In this document: one piece after another, positions 63,878 through 64,000 of the stretch
Numbering within the stretch: position 1 is the stretch's first letter
How the letters are laid out: each line of letters starts with the position of its first letter
NCBI GenBank assembly: GCA_040223615.1
Contig: JAVKFY010000014.1
Location: forward strand, 68,083 to 132,082
Length of the DNA stretch: 64,000 nt
Direction of reading: 5' to 3'
Origin: JAVKFY01 sp040223615
Lineage (GTDB): Bacteria; Pseudomonadota; Alphaproteobacteria; GCA-2731375
Program-made: the position numbers and the translations under genes
The notes under the pieces: generated by a model
Told to the model about the DNA's origin: nothing
The model's database searches: none
Seen by the model: only the letters and a program-made list of their open reading frames with translations

Positions 63878-64000
63878 TCATGTTTTGACTGAAGCGTAAC
63901 CGGCATTGACGAGATAGTTTGCGCATTCGTCCGGCTTGAAGCCGCTGACGAGCGTGCCGATGCGGTGCGAGATGTCGTCGATGTTCCGGTGCTGGGCCAG
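63878..64000 (-). mobile_element. C-terminal end of an IS630-type transposase (cut by the window edge)
   Basis: 40 codons read on the minus strand to TGA 63878: ...HRIGTLVSGFKPDECANYLV then NAGYASVKT. The ECANY(L/F)xxxGY ending is typical of IS630-family transposases. Just beyond the stop, TA 63869-63870 followed by GAGCGTTTCATG could be the element edge, since IS630 elements target TA. The rest lies outside the window, so it is not known whether the copy is intact. Confidence 0.65.

Overview
The window is chromosomal DNA from a high-GC alphaproteobacterium, probably of Rhodospirillales type. This rests on the very GC-rich third codon positions, the DUF4169 protein, tandem MlaC-type proteins, LivGFHM genes with aromatic-type binding proteins, a DUF898/M48 pair, and palindromic repeats of the CCCGGGATCAAG type. 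The marine-type GN sortase locus fits a marine or sediment habitat, but no rRNA, tRNA or complete housekeeping marker set is present to fix the taxon. Genes are densely packed on both strands, with many ATGA or GTGA overlaps. No CRISPR array or tRNA was seen.

Layout: (1) 1-8.8 kb: the end of a Lys/Pro/Ala/Glu repeat protein with a FliM-like C-terminal motif; a HAD hydrolase and a phytoene-dehydrogenase-like oxidoreductase; a DUF433-type antitoxin with a PIN-like toxin; a degenerate EAL protein; a CDF metal transporter; an aminotransferase; an AlkD-like protein; and a small membrane ORF interrupted by an in-frame amber codon. (2) 8.9-15.7 kb: a catabolic island with a DenD-type dehydrogenase, three SDRs, a 3-hydroxyisobutyrate dehydrogenase-like enzyme, a carboxymuconolactone decarboxylase-like protein, a metallo-hydrolase and a permease, probably for a sugar acid or hydroxy acid. 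(3) 15.7-21.5 kb: two MlaC-like proteins, a GGDEF-EAL protein, a small membrane protein and uvrB. (4) 21.6-29.4 kb: a CaCA exchanger, DUF898, an M48 protease, a large alpha/beta hydrolase, a hydroxyacid dehydrogenase, an FMN reductase and DUF169. (5) 29.5-32.5 kb: a proteobacterial class GN sortase, its VIT/VWA substrate with an LPRTA sorting signal, and a 47-residue membrane protein overlapping the end of the sortase gene. (6) 32.6-42 kb: a SnoaL-like protein, an acyl-CoA carboxylase beta subunit, aminopeptidase P, a PrmA gene carrying an in-frame palindromic insertion, a lipoprotein, UvrD/PcrA and a pentapeptide protein. (7) 42.3-48.8 kb: livGFHM and two paralogous binding proteins of the aromatic-acid type. 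(8) 48.8-58.6 kb: a ClC transporter and thioesterase, a tight operon of a GlcD-like oxidase, an SMP-30 lactonase and a citryl-CoA-lyase-like protein, a periplasmic MsrA, and an acetolactate-synthase-like/FAH operon. (9) 58.7-64 kb: DUF4169, a large AsmA-family protein, a cytochrome P450 and the cut end of an IS630-type transposase.

The gene content suggests a heterotroph that takes up organic acids or aromatics by ABC transport and degrades them with sets of dehydrogenases, lactonases and lyases, and that uses c-di-GMP signalling and lipid-asymmetry maintenance. The most unusual points are the palindromic element inside prmA, the sortase locus with its extra overlapping micro-gene, the hairpin that hides the ribosome binding site of one mlaC gene, and the FliM-like peptide at the C-terminus of the first protein.
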